A stretch of DNA of 64,000 nt from Apodemus sylvaticus (Eukaryota; Chordata; Mammalia; Rodentia; Muridae): contig NC_067481.1 of assembly GCF_947179515.1 (NCBI RefSeq), forward strand, positions 6,093,570-6,157,569, in the 5' to 3' direction. Position 1 is the stretch's first letter. Each line of letters opens with the position of its first letter. The notes under the pieces are model-generated. The model was not told the origin of the DNA, did no database searches, and saw only the letters and a program-made list of their open reading frames with translations. Shown here piece by piece: positions 22,972 through 37,900 of the stretch. Both the position numbers and the translations under genes were made by a program.

Positions 22972-25900
22972 GCGCGCGTGCGCCGGGAGTAGCAAAAATA
23001 CAATTAAGTTTATCAGTGGCCATTCACGGGGTTTCTTGGCTTTTGATTAATGGTATGTTAGGTCAGGATAAGGACTCAAATTCGTTACAAGAGCAGACGT
23101 GGCCTGTTTGTTGCTTCCTGTTCGGATGAGGCTTTCTGATTTTGTGCCAGGGTCTGAAATCAGAAGAAATGTATCCAATTCTTTGCTGAGAGCCCTGACC
23201 TCTTCTTTCCTCACAGCATCCCCACCCCCCACCCCCAGCCTCAGAGCCACCCTGCTTGTCTGACTCTTTTTGTCTGTCGCTCTCCAGGAAGCTATTTTGC
23301 CAGCCACTTCATCATGGGGGGAGAGAAGTTTGACTCTACACATCCGGAGGGTTACCTGTTCGGCGAGAACACCGACCTGAACTTCCTGGGAAACAGGCCG
23401 GTGGCGGTAAGGGTGTGATCTTTCTACTGGCGGTGGGCCTCAAGTGACCAGTTCAAACAGCCCTCTTAAAAACAAGTCTGTTGGTGTGGCAAGGGGCTCT
23501 CGGGTTCAGTGGCTTAGTGCTGCTGGGGGTGGGGGGAGGTTGGAGCTTTCCTGAGGATTCCCACTTCTAAGGGCACTTCCTTAAACAGTCCTGGCCAGCT
23601 AAGGCTGCTGTATGCTAGACCTAGCACAAAGCCTGGTACAAAACAAAAAGCCTTGGTAAATGTTTGTTGAGTGAATGAGTGAAGTTTCCCTGGCTTTGGA
23701 GTCGTACACGGTTAAGTCAGCACTTGGGAGACTGAGGCAGGAGGATTGCTGAGAATTCCAGGCAGTCTCAAGCTACAGCGCAAACTCTTAGGCTCTGGAG
23801 ACTTTAAATGCATACTGTCTCCGTATATAACTGCTGCCAAGTGGCTCTTCAGTGGTCTGTGTGCAGGGGGCCTGCCTGAGAGACCACATAATGTTTTCTT
23901 GGATCCAGTGCCTCCAGGCCTTGGAGGACTACTTTGTTGTATTGGTTTTTTGAGGTAGGGTCTGTTGTGGAGCTCAGCACTTTGCTGTTTGGTTATGGCC
24001 AGGCATAGCCAGTCTTTCCCACATACTGCCCATGAACCCTTTGTGTGGATAGGATCACCAAGAGCGTCTGTAGGTTTGGTTGAGATCTAAAGGGCTCAAG
24101 AATTGCTGCGCCCCCTGCAGCACTCCCTCAGAGAGTAAGCATGTGGTCTGTAATTCCATCTGCTGAGCTGACCTCTGGCTTTGCCAGGATGCTCTAGGTT
24201 TGATTGGGGGGACATACCGAAACTGAGTAGACACGGAGCTTCAGTTCTGTAGAACTGACTTGACTCTCAAGTGACAGAGCTGGGTGTCTGCTTGTGAGCA
24301 TCAGGTTACAGAACAGAGAGGACAGCCTTCTAAAGCCACCCTGTAGCAGGGGGCAAGAGCCACTTCTCTTTCCGGGGAGGGGGAGGACAGCAGGCAGAGA
24401 AATGTATGAAATGAATTGTCATATTGAAATATACATGCCACAGACTTCCTGGCTCCTGAGGTCTGTAGGATTGAACAGCTATTTCCTGTCATTTCCCAGT
24501 GGGCAGCTGAGAAGCCTTCCCTTCCTTCACTGGAGTGCCAGGGATCTCCCCCAGCATACTCCGTCAAGGCAAATGGTTAATCAGCTCTTAAGGTTGGATC
24601 TGCATGAACAAGTGTATGTGTGTCCAGAAAGGAGACCGAAGAGAGTGGGAATTGGGGTTTAAGGTCTTATTTTTATCTTGCCATTAACCTCTGTGACCTT
24701 GGAAGGTCTCGGATGGCCCACTTATAAGTGGGGACGGCTCTGATTTTAGAGGAGTGCAGTGCTTGCGAGAGGCCATCAGGTCTCTGCATGAGAAACAGCC
24801 TGTACAGCGGCAGTTGCATTTGGCAACCTTCCCTCCGGTTCTCTCTTCAGCTGCTGCTAACTGTGGCAGATGGGCATGCACTGTGCCTTTACGTTGTTGT
24901 TTATTGGCTTGTCCTTACATGCTACATGTCAAACATACAGCCCCATGCATGGGAAGCAAGTCACTTACCATTGACCTCTGCACCCTTAGCACGTGCGTTG
25001 GGTTCAAGGTCCTGGTTGGGTTGTTTATTTTTGTTTGTTGTTTGGTTTTGGCAGTGTTTTCCTACATACTGCAGACGGGCCCCAAACTCAAGATCCTCTT
25101 TATTGTCTTCAAAGAGCTGTGATTATAAGTGTGTACCCCACTCCCAGATTCTTCAGTGCTGTATTAAGCGATGCCCTGAAGGCCTCTGGGAACCACCGCA
25201 GAGACATACACAGTACAGTCCATCCGCTCCTGGAAAGTGCAGTCAGAGCAGCTACTGGCCTCTTTGTCTGCTTGTTTAGAGTTAGTTTGCTGAGGAAAAC
25301 TGTTAAAGCTCTAAGCTACTTGGTTGGAACTGTCGTTTCTGCAACGCTGTCCTTCTCTCTGCTCCTCACAGCCAGGAGTCCATGTAACATCCCTCTGGTT
25401 CCTGGGGAAACTGCTGCCATTTAGCTAGTCCTGACAGTTCCTCAGGCTGTGTTCTCTGCAGTGCTGGTTCATGCCTTGCCCCTCACGCCCCCTGCAGCAA
25501 AGCCGCTAAGAGCTAAGGAGCACGTGTGTGCTTGCCTTCCCTCTCTCCTAGAGATGTGCCCAAGAGGTGTACCAAATGCAGCATCCGCAGCCGTGTGCAC
25601 TTACTAGCATGTGTGCAGGGGAATGCCCTGCCATGCATTCTGGCACGGAGCTGCACTCCCAGAACAAGAACAAGCTTTTTTTTTTCCTTTTTTGGTTTTT
25701 CAAGACAGGGTTTCTCTGTGTAGCCCTGGCTGTCCTGGAACTCAGTCTGTAGACCAGGCTGGCCTTGAACTCAGAAATCCACCTGCCTCTGCCTCCCAAG
25801 TGCTGGGATTAAAGACGTGCGCCGCCACCAACACCCGGTGCATATTATTTTAATAGACTGTCTCAGGTAGCCCAGGCTGGCTTCAAAGAGGTTTGGAACT

Positions 25901-28900
25901 CCTCCTGATCCTTGCTTCTGTCTTTCTTTTTCTTTTTTTTAAAGGGATTTAAAAAATGTTTTAGTGATTCATTTATTGTTATTTTTTGTGCTTTAGTGTT
26001 TTGCCTACATGATGTCTTCGTGATGGTGCCAGATCTCCTGGAGCTGGAGTTGCAGACAGTTATGACCTGTCATGTGGGTGCTGGGAATGAACCCAGGGCC
26101 TTTGGAAGAGTAACCAGTGCTCTTAACTATTGAGCCATCTCTCCAGTCCCACCTCTATCTTTCAATTACTGGTCTTTAGAAGTGCTGTCATACTCAGCTA
26201 GAGACAAGGTTTCTTCATTTCTTTCTGTCTTAATTTTTTTTTCCTGCCAGTATGCCATACACACATAGGAAGGTCAAGGATGGTTTTCAGGAAGTCCTTC
26301 TCCCCTCCCACTGCGGGTTCCAGGGATCAAATTCTGGTCCTCAGTCTTGTGCCTCTGGTCTTGCTGTGGTGCCTTGGCTGGTCCCTTCCTTTTAAACTCC
26401 AGTGTTTCCTGCCTTACGTTTCTTACTAGCTAAAATGATTGGATCTTACTGCAGTGCCCATCTCAGGCCGGGCTGTTGACACAGGAACATACTAGTGTAT
26501 TAACCTGTGAAGTAGGGTTTTGCACATGGTGACCCTGGGAGCGAGGTTGGGAGGCAGGGAGAGAGGAGGAGGAGCTTTCAGCCAGCCCAGCCATGCTGCC
26601 ATTTGATACTGCTGTGGAAAGCAGGGTTGAGGAAGCAGATTCACACTTCACCCTGACGGCTGAGCAAGCACTGAGAGAGGAGGCGGAGCCCAGTGTCCTG
26701 GCACAGAGTGCGAGCCTGTTTTCTGGAGCAAGGTCATCTGAGAGGCTTCCATCTAGGGACTCGAGCAGGATGTCCAGGGCGGGAAAGCTGGGAAGGCACT
26801 GGAACGGAGTTAGCAGCCGCAGGAAAAGCGGAGAGGAGGAGCAGTGACTGTGGCTCCGAGCACAGCGCTCTGTACGCGTTGATTGTGGATGCCGCTTAGA
26901 GGGGAAACTGAGCGGACAGTGGGCCCACGTCTGAAGGGCCGTGACTACCATATCAAGTGTGCTTTGCCTCTGACTGGCTGAATAGATTAAGGTGATGGTT
27001 AGTCACCAAGCCTCAGAAAGCAGGGAATAGTTTATTTTATTATATATCTCTTATTATTTGTAAGCCAGATGTGGTGACATATTTACTGGCAAACTGTGAA
27101 CCCCAGATCCCCAGATTCATTGGGTTTCTGAAGGTGACACACACCTATAACCTTGGGCGCACACAGAAGGCCAGAACAGGAAGATTGTTGTGAGTTAGAG
27201 GTGAGCATGAACTGCACAATGAGACTTCATGTCACAAAACACTTTCTGAGATTTTCTTAACATTCATTTTTATTATTTTTAATTAATTATGGATATCTGT
27301 ATGTCTGTGTGAATGCATGCATCTGAGTGCAGATGCCCACAGAGACCTGAAGAGGGCATCAGCTTCCTTAGAGCTGAGTTAACAGGCAGCCGGGAGCTGC
27401 TTCATGGGTGTGCTCGAAGCAAACTCAGCCCCTCCAGAAGTGCACTAAGCACTCTTAATTCCCAGTCTGTTCCTCTCTTAGTTTTTCACTGTTTGAGACA
27501 GATTTTCCTTTTGTAAACATCACACTCAGCCAACTGTTGGCCCTTTGTCCCTGTCTGCCAGACAAACCACTGATCGAATGGCCTTGTCCACACCCTTGTT
27601 CTTTTAATATTCTATTGAACCTCCCTGGGACTCTAGGCAAACGTTAGGCTCTAGCAGTAGAGAGACATAAAATACAGTCCCTGCCACAGGTAGCTTGTCC
27701 TGCAGCTAAGACACAACATGAGAAGGGTCAGTCAGAAGCACCGGGGATTCATCCAAGAGAATGAATGCAGCTCCTCCGAGCACTTGGAGGAGAGCATCAG
27801 TGGAGGGGGGAGGCTGTCCAGCCAGGCCACGCAAGCAGCCTGCTGGGCTCCTGTGTCACAGCCCGGGCTTTTATCCTTGAGGCCTGGAAATCTCCGTCAA
27901 TATATTTTCTCTTTAAGATATTTTTATTTTATATGTCTGAGTATTTTGTCTACATGCATGCGTGTGTGTACCACATGCATGCAGTGCCCTCAGAGGCCAG
28001 ATGACAGTGGCGGATTACCTGGCACTGGAGTCACAGACAATTGTGAGGCACTATGTGAGTGCTGAGAACTGAACCTAGGTCCTCTGCAAGAACAAATGGT
28101 CTGCATAGCTGAGCCCTCCTTCGGCTCCTCACCAGTAGGTACTTAATTGGGGCTCAATTAATATGCATTCTGGTGACCTAAGAGAATTGTGGGGATGTGA
28201 GAGTGAATTCAGATGACCAGTTATCTAGTAAGACCCCAGGTCTCAGTGGGCATAAAGAGAGTACTGATGCGTAGCGAGGTGGACTTGTCCTGAGACCCAA
28301 TAGGTCTCACTCTGTAGACCAGGCTGGCCTCGAACTCAGAAATCCACCTGCCTCTGCCTCCCAAATGCTGGGATTACAGGCATACGCCACCATCTCCCGG
28401 ATTTCACTTGAATTCCTGATCCTCCTGCTTCACCCTCCCAGGAGCTGAGGCTCCAGTTATACACCACCATGTCTGTAATTTTATGTTGTGTCTTGTGTGC
28501 AGGGTGGGCTGCATCTCCAGCCTCTGCCTCCCTTTTGTTTAGTTTTACTTTGGGTTGGGATCTCCTGGTACAGCTTAGGTGGCCTTGAACTCCTGCCTAG
28601 CCTCCCAGGTTCTGGGATTACAAGTGTGCAGCCTAAATTCTGCTGCTCTGAAATCCTGCTTTGTGCCTGCAGGAGGCTGCTGTGATTCAGGCTGCCAGAG
28701 AGGCTTTTCTGGCGGTCAGAGCTGGCTTTACGCTGTTGACTGTCACCATATCTGAGGTTGTTTTCTCTTTTCGTCATGGAGACTGCTAAGAATCACCATC
28801 CACTCTACAGTCTCGCTGGAACCATCTCTCCCACACCTCCTGTTCCAGAAACGCCAAACCAACCAGTGCAGTAAATACCACATGGTTCCTGTCTCCCTTC

Positions 28901-31900
28901 ACCTTGCAGGAAAATTCACAGAATGCCAGGGACCAGCAATCACACGCCTCCCTCATGGTGGATCCCCTTTGCTATCTGACTGATGGATAACCCATCTCCA
29001 AAATCCCATTGGCAGAAACCACTGGTGTTTGGTTTTGCTCCAAGACAGTCTTAGTCTACGAGCCTGGATACCTCTGAGCTCATCTCTGGCCTCCGACTCT
29101 TCCGTGCTAGGATTATAGTCTCACACCGCTGTGCCAAGGCAGACTGTCTTGGGCTGTTGTGAGTCTGACCACAGCCAGAGCCTGCCACACAGGGTCTCCC
29201 TCGGTCTTGTCTCTTCACTCAGGGCTGTTATCACTTCTTCTCCCTGTCTCGCCGAGTGTTTATCCTTCTTAGACAATTTTTAATCCCAGTTCACTCCTTT
29301 CAGTGTAAGTTGGGCCCACGTGTGCATGCAGGTGTGTGTGCCGCCGTGAGTGTGTCCGTCCTCGGCCCGGTTCTTCCGATTTCAGATCTGTGTGCTTGGC
29401 AGCTGAGAAGCCCTGTTTAACTTCATATTTTCAACTGCTTCTCCAAAGTACACCTCCGAAGTGAGAGTTAGCTCCCTATACATTTACAATTGAAAATGTA
29501 AACTATAAATAGTGTATTGCTGCAATGGGGAATGAATAAACAATATGGCTAAGGCTTCTGAGGTACAGGACAAGGATATTCCTTGTGTAAGATTTTGCTT
29601 AATGGTTCTTTTTTTTTTTTTTTGATTTTTTTTTAAGATTTATTTATTTTATCTATGAGTACACTGTAGCTGTCAGACACACCAGGAGAGGGCATCCGAT
29701 CCCATGACAGATGGTTGTGAGCCACCATGTATGTGGTTGCTGGGAATTGAACTCAGGACCTCTGGAAGAGCAGTCGGTGCTCTTAACCTCTGAGCCATCT
29801 CTCCAGCCCCGTGACTATAATTTTTTTTAAAACAAAGGGAAAAATTCAAAACTAAGGAGATGGTTCGCAAAGTCTCTAAAAATATATATTTAGAGAGATC
29901 ATATACAATTTTCTGAAAATAATTATTTGGAAGGAAACAAAATACACTGGAGTTTGGGCATCACAGAAGAAGCTCTCAACCCTTTCCTCTTCATCACAGA
30001 GGAGCATTTACTTCGTGGTCCCAAACAGAGGCGCAAAGGGTGAAGTATTAGGCAAAGGGGCCGCAGGATCAGAAGTAGGCAAGCTCGTCGTGTTTTTCTT
30101 TGTTGGTCTGGTAAGAAGACAAGGTCAAAGGCTTGTTTTCATGAGGGAGGGGTTCAAACACCCTCAAGTGCACATATTTATCTTCACCAACATCAACCTT
30201 GATGAAGAAGTTAGTGCCGGCCACTAACTGTCTCTTGAAGGATATGGCCTTAAAGACATCAAACTTCTGATTTTCCTTCTCTTCAAGCTGGGACTTCACC
30301 TTGTTGGCGATTTCCTGCGTCTCGGCCGTGGCCGGCATTGTGGCGGATGGCCCGCCACACATCATATTGGCAGCAGTAGTCGGGGTGGCACAGAGAAGCT
30401 ACGGACAGAGCCAACTAGGAGACCTGAGTGCCTGAACCCTAGAAAAACCTGGCTTGGCTCCGCCTCCCCGGAGCCTCGGCTTGCTTAATGGTTCTAATGG
30501 CCAGTGTCATTTTCTGCCCAGTTAGTAATTGGAAGTGACGTGCAGTTCACCTGGGTGCAGTCTTGCCACAGGTTGTTTCCTTGTCTCTCTTTCACAGTCT
30601 CAGGCTTTTTGAGCTTCAGTTTGTGTTAGCCCAGAGCTGTGCAGAATGCTTAGCTGGTTTTTGCTGGTTATGGTAAGACAATTCAGTATTTCACTAGCCA
30701 CAAACTAAGGCAGTGTGGCATCATGACAGGTCTTACAGGGTAGAATGTCCCACAGACTCAGGCTTCTTAGTGTAGCAGAAATGTAATCCTGTGACTGGGG
30801 AGGCAGAGGCAGGCGGATCTCTGTGAGTTCAAGGCCAATGTGGTCTACAAAGTGAGTTCTAGAACAGCTAAGGCTATGTAGAGAAACCATTGCAAAAAAG
30901 AAAAGAATTTAATCCATGTTAATCTCTACCTAGCTATAGCTTTCTTCAATCTTATGTTTATTGACAGGATCTCATGCAGCCAAGACTGACCTTCATCTGA
31001 TCTCCCTCAACCACTGTGGGGCTCTGACTATGTTTACACCAAAGTTCATCTAAAAGGACAGGAAAACATAACTGTGTTCTGTGTACCACTATGGAAGAAG
31101 ACAGCAGGCTGCCCCCTGTTGAGACATCTTTGTCTTTGTATTTAAGTTCCTTCTCATCGAATTGAAGGTGGACTGCTTCCAGTGGTGCCTGCAGGGCCGT
31201 CCCAGGCTGTAGGGAATTCTCTGCCTTCTCACCCATTAGACACCGCCTCTCTGGCTTCTGATGTCCCCGTGGCTGCTTAATGCACAGGACTCTGTGCCTG
31301 CCTAATGGCCTTATGTGTCTTGTCATCTGCAGAGAGCCGAACTGTAAGGATACAAAACAGATCCCTGGCTGCCAGCGCCTGAGGGGCGGAAAGGAGGGGC
31401 AACTCAAGGTTTTGGGGGTTTGGAAATCTTTGTTTGTTTGATTGATTGATTGATTGATTGTCATCTCATAGGCACACGCTGAAGTTATCTCAGAAGCAGA
31501 AGCTCTATTGAGGAAATGCCTCATCATGTGACTTTTTTCGAGCTGGTAGCTGTAAGCAGAAATAGACCTTTTCTTCCACAAGTCACCTTTGGTCCTGGTT
31601 TAACCACAGTAATAAGAACCCTAAGACCTTACCTTTCTCTCTCTTATGAAATGGAGTGTTTTACCCTGCAGTCCTGGCTAATCTAGGACTCAAAGCTCTA
31701 TCTGCCTCAGCTTCCTGGGTGCTGGGGTCGAAGGCATGTGCTGATACCTTGACAGAGTTGGAATTTATGTCTCTGTTGGAAGTTTACTTCTCAAACCCAG
31801 AGAGTAAATTTCAATATTCTGGGGAAACACAGTCTCTGCAGGGTCACAGCACAGTAATGAATAGTCTATTGTGTTTACTCCAACTGCTTTGGGATTTATA

Positions 31901-34900
31901 GAGAAGAAAGATGCAATTGCTTATGTTTCATTTGCACATTATATTTTAAGATTTATTTTTGTTATTTTTAATTATGTGTATGCGTGTGAATATTCATTCA
32001 CACATGTGGGTGGGCACCCTCAGAGTAGCACTATGAAAGACAAAAATAATTAGGAAAGAAAGCACACACTCCAGGTAGAATGTGTTATTGAGGATGATGT
32101 CAGCAGTGCTGATCGATCGGTAATGATGGCCTGCATTTTTTTCTTTTTCTTTTTTCTGTCTCTCTTTTTTTTTCCCTGGTTTTTCGAGACAGGGTTTCTC
32201 TGTGTAGCCCTGGCTCTGGCTGTCCTGGAACTCACTCTGTAGACCAGGCCGGCCTCAAACTCAGAAATCCACCTGCCTCTGCCTCCCAAGTGCTGGGACT
32301 AAAGGCGTGCACCACCACTGCCCGTCTAGTCCAGAGACATTTATAATGACTTGTCTGAGTGTCCTCTGTCAAGTCAGTGGGAGAAAAGAGGCAAGGCCCT
32401 GATCTAGCTTCTGATGTCACCCCTGGGTTATTAAATCATTTAGTTTAAGAAATACTAAGTAGCGAGGAAACTTAATAAGTATTGTCCCACAGGTCCAGTA
32501 CTGTGGCCCACCCAGAATTCATGGGGCAGAGATGAGAGGATGCTAAAAGTTCAAGACCACTTCGGTCTTCATAGTGAGTTCTGGGCCAGCCAGGCGGCAC
32601 AGCACCACCTTGTCACACAAAAGAAAGAACTACTTGGTGACCTTTCTTTTCCACTTCTATTTGTGAGTGTTAACTGTGCACATGTCTCTTTGGTCTGAGG
32701 GGCAGTGAGTCACACTGGGGCACACACTGCCAGTAGATATTTCTGCATGTACTGGTTTCATCATGCAGGTGGTCCAAAAATGAGATCAAAGTGGGTTTTC
32801 CCCTCGAGCTCATAATGTCCCATGACAGCACACACACCACACACACACTCCAGTTGTGGTGCACTATGAAGGTGGTAGTGGAGTGCAGACTCTCTTACAC
32901 TCTTACAGGAGCATGGAGAAAGGCTGTGTGGGGAAGTCTCTCTGTCTGGAAAGAGCTGCTGAGAGCTGAGGGTGCTGTTGGGCTGCAGATAAGCTCTGAA
33001 GCATCTGGTTGTAGGAATTTCCTCGAAATGTCTTTGAAACAGACTGAAACCGAGGACACTCTCACCCGCTTCCTGTTGCCGTTGTGGTCCCTTACGGGAA
33101 ACGGCACTTACTGCTGTTAAAGTTCAAAGAACATTTGGTTCATTTTTCTGTCTTTTTTTTTCTCCTTTTTCTTTTTGGGGTGCCAATTCAGGCCTTGAAC
33201 TTGTGATCCCCTGCCTCTGCCTTCTGAATGCTGGGGTTACATGTACCACCACACCCAGCAGTTTTTCTACTTTTAAAGATACATAAATTTTAATGAGACA
33301 GTTCTACTTTAGGCTATAAAAGCCCTTCTGGGCCAAACAGTGTCCCAGTGTCTAACAGTGTCTAACAGTGTCTAACAGTGTCCCTAAGTGGCATAACTGT
33401 TTCATTTTCTAGCCTGTCTAAGAAAGAGCAAGTGACTTGGGAGCTCTGATTATTCAGAAATTAGTTATATGATAACTTTCTTAGAAGGCAGAACTAAGAG
33501 TGAGCTAACCGTGGAATATATTCATCTCAGCCATATTTTCTATTTCCTATAATTTTTAGATTAATTTATTTTAATTTTTTTTTCCTGAGACAGGTTTCTC
33601 CGTGTAGCCCTGGCTGTCCTGGAACTCACTTTGTAGACCAGGCTGGCCTTGAACTCAGAGATCTATCTCCCTTTGCCTCCCAAGTGCTGGGATTAAAGGT
33701 ACGCACCACCACTGCCCAGCCATTATTTTTAACTGAAATGTATTTTGTGTGCACATACATGTCATGCATTCAAGAAGACATTGCAGGGCTGCCTTTGAGG
33801 GCCCCTCCTTCCCCACGGGTCCCAGGACTTGAAATCACTCCCCTCACCAGGTTCAGCATGTGGGAACTACCCTGTGAGCCTTCTCACTGGCCCGCTGCTG
33901 GATCTTGATGAATACACATTTTAATCCCGTAAATGATCAGGTAACGTTTTACTCTGTTTTATTCTTAAGGAAACAGAGGGTTGGTAGGGTAAAGCAACTT
34001 GTCTAAACCCACACACACTGTTCCCCGGTAGGGCCTGTATTTCTGTGACCTATTTAAAGTCTGAGTTACACATTTTTAATTTAAATTTTTTTTAAGAGGG
34101 TCTCACGATGTAGACTGGGCTGGCCTTGAACTCATAGAATCAGTCTGCTTCTGCTTCCTGAGTACTGGCAGTAAAGGTACGCCACACCTCACCTGAGGAG
34201 TTGCAGATTTTAAGAGTACTGTGGTGTCCTTTTTACATTATTCCAGGGATATTCATTGCACTATAGTGTTCCTTGTACTATATTCCTTCTTGTAATATAG
34301 TATTCCTTGTGGGTTTTTTTTTTTCCAGTTTTTTGAGACAGGGTTTCTCTGTGTAGCCCTGGCTGTCCTGGAACTCACTCTGTAGACCAGGCTGGCCTCG
34401 AACTCAGAAATCCACCTGCCTCTGCTTCTTAAAGATTTATTTATTTTTATTATATGTTAAGTACACTGTAGCTGTCTTCAGACACTCCAGAACAGGGAGT
34501 CAGATCTTGTTACCCTGTGAGCCACCATGTGGTGGCTGGGATTTGAACTCAGGACCTTCGGAAGAGCAGTCGGAGCTCTTAACCACTGAGCCATCTCACC
34601 AGCCCCCTGCCTCTGCTTCTTAGGTGCTGGGATTAAAGGCGTGCGCCGCCACCACCCGGTTATAGTATTTCTTGTGTTTTAGTATTCCTTGTATTATAGT
34701 ATTCCGTGTGCTATACTATTCCTTGTATTATAGTATTCCGTGTGCAGTATTCCTTGTATTACTGTAGTATAGCACTGTAGTACTCCTGACTCCACTATTG
34801 ATCAGTCTCCACTTGATCCAAACGGTACAGGTTTATCTACTAAAACTGCTGCCTTTCCGTATTTTGTTAGAGGCCAGTCACTAGGTCCCCCTGCTGAACT

Positions 34901-37900
34901 CTGGGCTTCCTACTTAATTATGGAGCCGGGCGTTCTTTATAGGTTATTATCAAGCATGACAGAGTCTTTGTATAAGTGGCCAAACTGAGAATTATAAATC
35001 TAACTTACATTACTGATATTGGGGGATGGGCAGTACGAATTACCTATCTTTATTACATTTACTTACTGAGCATCTTTAATGTGTGTTTGTGGTGTGTGGC
35101 AGGATTGGGGGTGCACATGGCACAACACTCACAAGGAGGACAGAAGGCAGCTTACAGGAGCTGGTTCTCTTTCCACTGTGTGGTACTTAGGATGGGACTT
35201 GAGCTGTCAGGCTTGGCAGCGGGTGATTTCTCCCACAGAGACATCTTGCTGGCCCATGAATCACTTAATAAAAATTTCTGTCTTTGCTTGACACCCCGTG
35301 TGAACTTCTGTTGTCTTGTCTGTGTGAGACAGGATCTCCTTAAGTAGAGCAGACTGGCCTCAAACTGTCAACTCTCCTGCCTCTGCCTCAGAAGTACCGA
35401 TTGCAGGCCTGGGCTGCCATGCTAGCTCAGCTCAGGACCCTGCCGACATGCAGGGAGTTAGTCAAGAGAAGCGGGGGCCGTGGGGAAAAGCATTGGTGGT
35501 ATTGAAGGATGTCACTCAAGGGGTCAGGCCTGAGAGGTGGCTCCGACTGTTCCTTGTTACTTACCCGTCCCCGTCCCTGGAAGGAGGATGCCTGTGTCTG
35601 CGTCCCCGCTCCGCCTCCACCTGAAGTCTGTGCTCTCAGGCAATGAGCGCTTGTACTTACAAGCAGCCCATCTTCTTAGAGCCGTGGGAGGACCAGGTAG
35701 TGCTTTAGTCTGCTGAGAAGGGAGGTGCCTTCTCATCGGGACCTGGAATCCACTGAGTTAGTTAGTTTGCCACCTAAGCAGTCCACATAGCTGTGTAGAG
35801 TCAGAGAGGTGCTGAGTCAAAATGCAAACCCGAGAAGAAAGAAGTTGCACTGGATGTCATTGAGCACACTGGACAGGATTTTATGTTCACCTGCTCTGCT
35901 TTCACAGTCTGGTTACCTAGTATGTTAACAGAGAATGCTTAATTGGATAATTGCTTAATTAAATATTTTGGAAAATGTCAACATTAGGAATGATACCATA
36001 TGGCTGTGACATTGGTCCTGCCCTTACTGCAGAGAGACCTTGCAATGTAATTAGTGGGCTAATAGAGATTGCTTTCTCGCTGAATGTCTTTGGTAGCCGA
36101 ATCTAAACACAGCATTTTTGTGCTCAAGGTCATTCTGTGACACTTGGCTGGGGTTACCTTCATAGTTTTTGGTGAAAAAGTTTTTGCATCTTGTTGATTT
36201 GGTGATCACATCTTCTTCTTTTTTAAAAAGATTTATTTGTTTTATGTATGTGAGTACACTATAGCTGTCTTCAGACACCCCAGAAGAGGGCATCAGATCC
36301 GTTGATAGATGGTTGTGAGCCATCATGTGGTTGCTGGGAATTGAACTCAGGACCTGTGGAAGAGCAGTCAGTGCTCTTAACTCCTAAGCCATCTCTGCAG
36401 CCCTGACCACATTTTCTTAAACTGCTGATCAGCCCCTTAGTAAATCGGGAAGTGAGTGGAAAGGGGTTTCCTGCCTGACAGAGCAGTTATTCCAGTCTGC
36501 AGTAGGTACTATAGTCTGTCAAGGATATGGCTGCTCACAGCAGTCCATATTCTCACCAAAGTTTTCAAGTGGAGACTAAACTGTTCTCCACTGAGAAACT
36601 CATGGGAGAAAATTGTAAATCCTCACTAATCCAATGCAGTCCCTGGAAAGCTTCCTTGCTTGGGTCTGTAGCCGAGAGATGTGAGAGAGCAGAGGAAAAT
36701 CAGGCATCAAATAAAAGTGCAGGATGAGTTTTAAAAATCATTTAGTTTGCCGGGTGGTGGTGGCGCACGCCTGTAATCCCAGCACTCTGGGAGGCAGAGG
36801 CAGGCTGATTTCTGAGTTCGAGGCAAGCCTGGTCTACAGAGTGAGTTCCAGGACAGCCAGGGCTGCACAGAGAAACCCTGTCTCGAAAAAACCATATCAA
36901 AACAAAACAAATAGTACACTGTAAAGGGTAACATACTGCTTGGGTTTTTTTCCCCCTCTCCAGATGGATCAGATGTAGCCCAGGTTGGCCCTAAGATTAT
37001 TATGTAGACTTGAACTCCTGACCATCCTGCCTCTACCTCTGAAATCCTGAGAAGCATGTGCCACTGTCCCCAGCCACGTTTGTTCTCTCCTAACTTGTAC
37101 TGTAACCAAACAAAGAATTTTTTTCTTCAGCTTTAAGTAAAGTTAACACGTTGTTTAAATCAGCATGATAAAAACAAGATTCAGAGTGTGCATCATTTAC
37201 ATTTATATGTAAGCTCAGGCGTTACTCCCCGGTTCAGGGGAGTGCCAAACTCGGCAGTTCCCTCACTGGGCACCAGGCGGCACCTTCCTGATGTACGAGG
37301 AAGTAAGGCCAGGCTAGCCGCCAAGGTCTTGCTCTGCTGACTCAGGCAGTGGTGCCTTGATTGGCAGGCCCCTCCCTGGTGGGACTGCAGTTAGGCTTCT
37401 GTAGCGGGCTCACAGTGGTTGGGATCTCGGTCAGTTCTCAGGTGCAGTTTGCTTGGCTCCTCGCTCTGTTCTCTGCTAAATGCAGTGCTCAGATGTTGTG
37501 AGGTGCTGAGCAGATGGGCAAATGTCCTTGCTCTTCTCATCAGTGACACATCTCTGTGCATTGTGGGCAAGCTGCGATGTCCTCCGGCATCGCCAAGCCC
37601 AGCATCCGAGTCGCTGTCTTCTGCGGTTTCTGTTGGATCTCGTATATAAAGATGTTTGCCATGCTGTGCTCTAAGAAAGCTGTTGTCAGCGGCGGGGGGC
37701 TCTGCTATCCCTGTGAAGGGGTAGAAGCACAGCACGTTCCGTGGGCTTTGTTCCTGCTGCTGTCTAAGTAGAATGAGCTCCACAGGTCCCGACCAGCTTC
37801 CAGAACCTGCATGGACCATAGTGCTGTTGGAAGGATTTCATTTTCCCCACTTCCTTGTCGGTTTTAACCGTGCTTCTACTTTCTTTCCCGCAGCCTTGGG

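Larger units (their letters stand above)
29595..30495. repeat. Target-site duplications of the Cstb retrocopy
   Basis: The same 15 bases occur at 29595-29609 and 30481-30495 with no mismatch. They enclose the retrocopy together with the B2 element at about 29624-29811, so the B2 entered after, or in the tail of, the retrocopy. Confidence 0.9.

Noticed and set aside
22750..23050. Open frames of Cys-Val or Thr-His repeats in several frames.
   Set aside because: Translation of the (CA)n/(TG)n microsatellite upstream of exon 2.
26463..26951. A 162-codon minus-strand open frame in intron 2.
   Set aside because: Low-complexity Ser-rich translation, overlaps a plus-strand open frame, no family recognised and no transcription signals.
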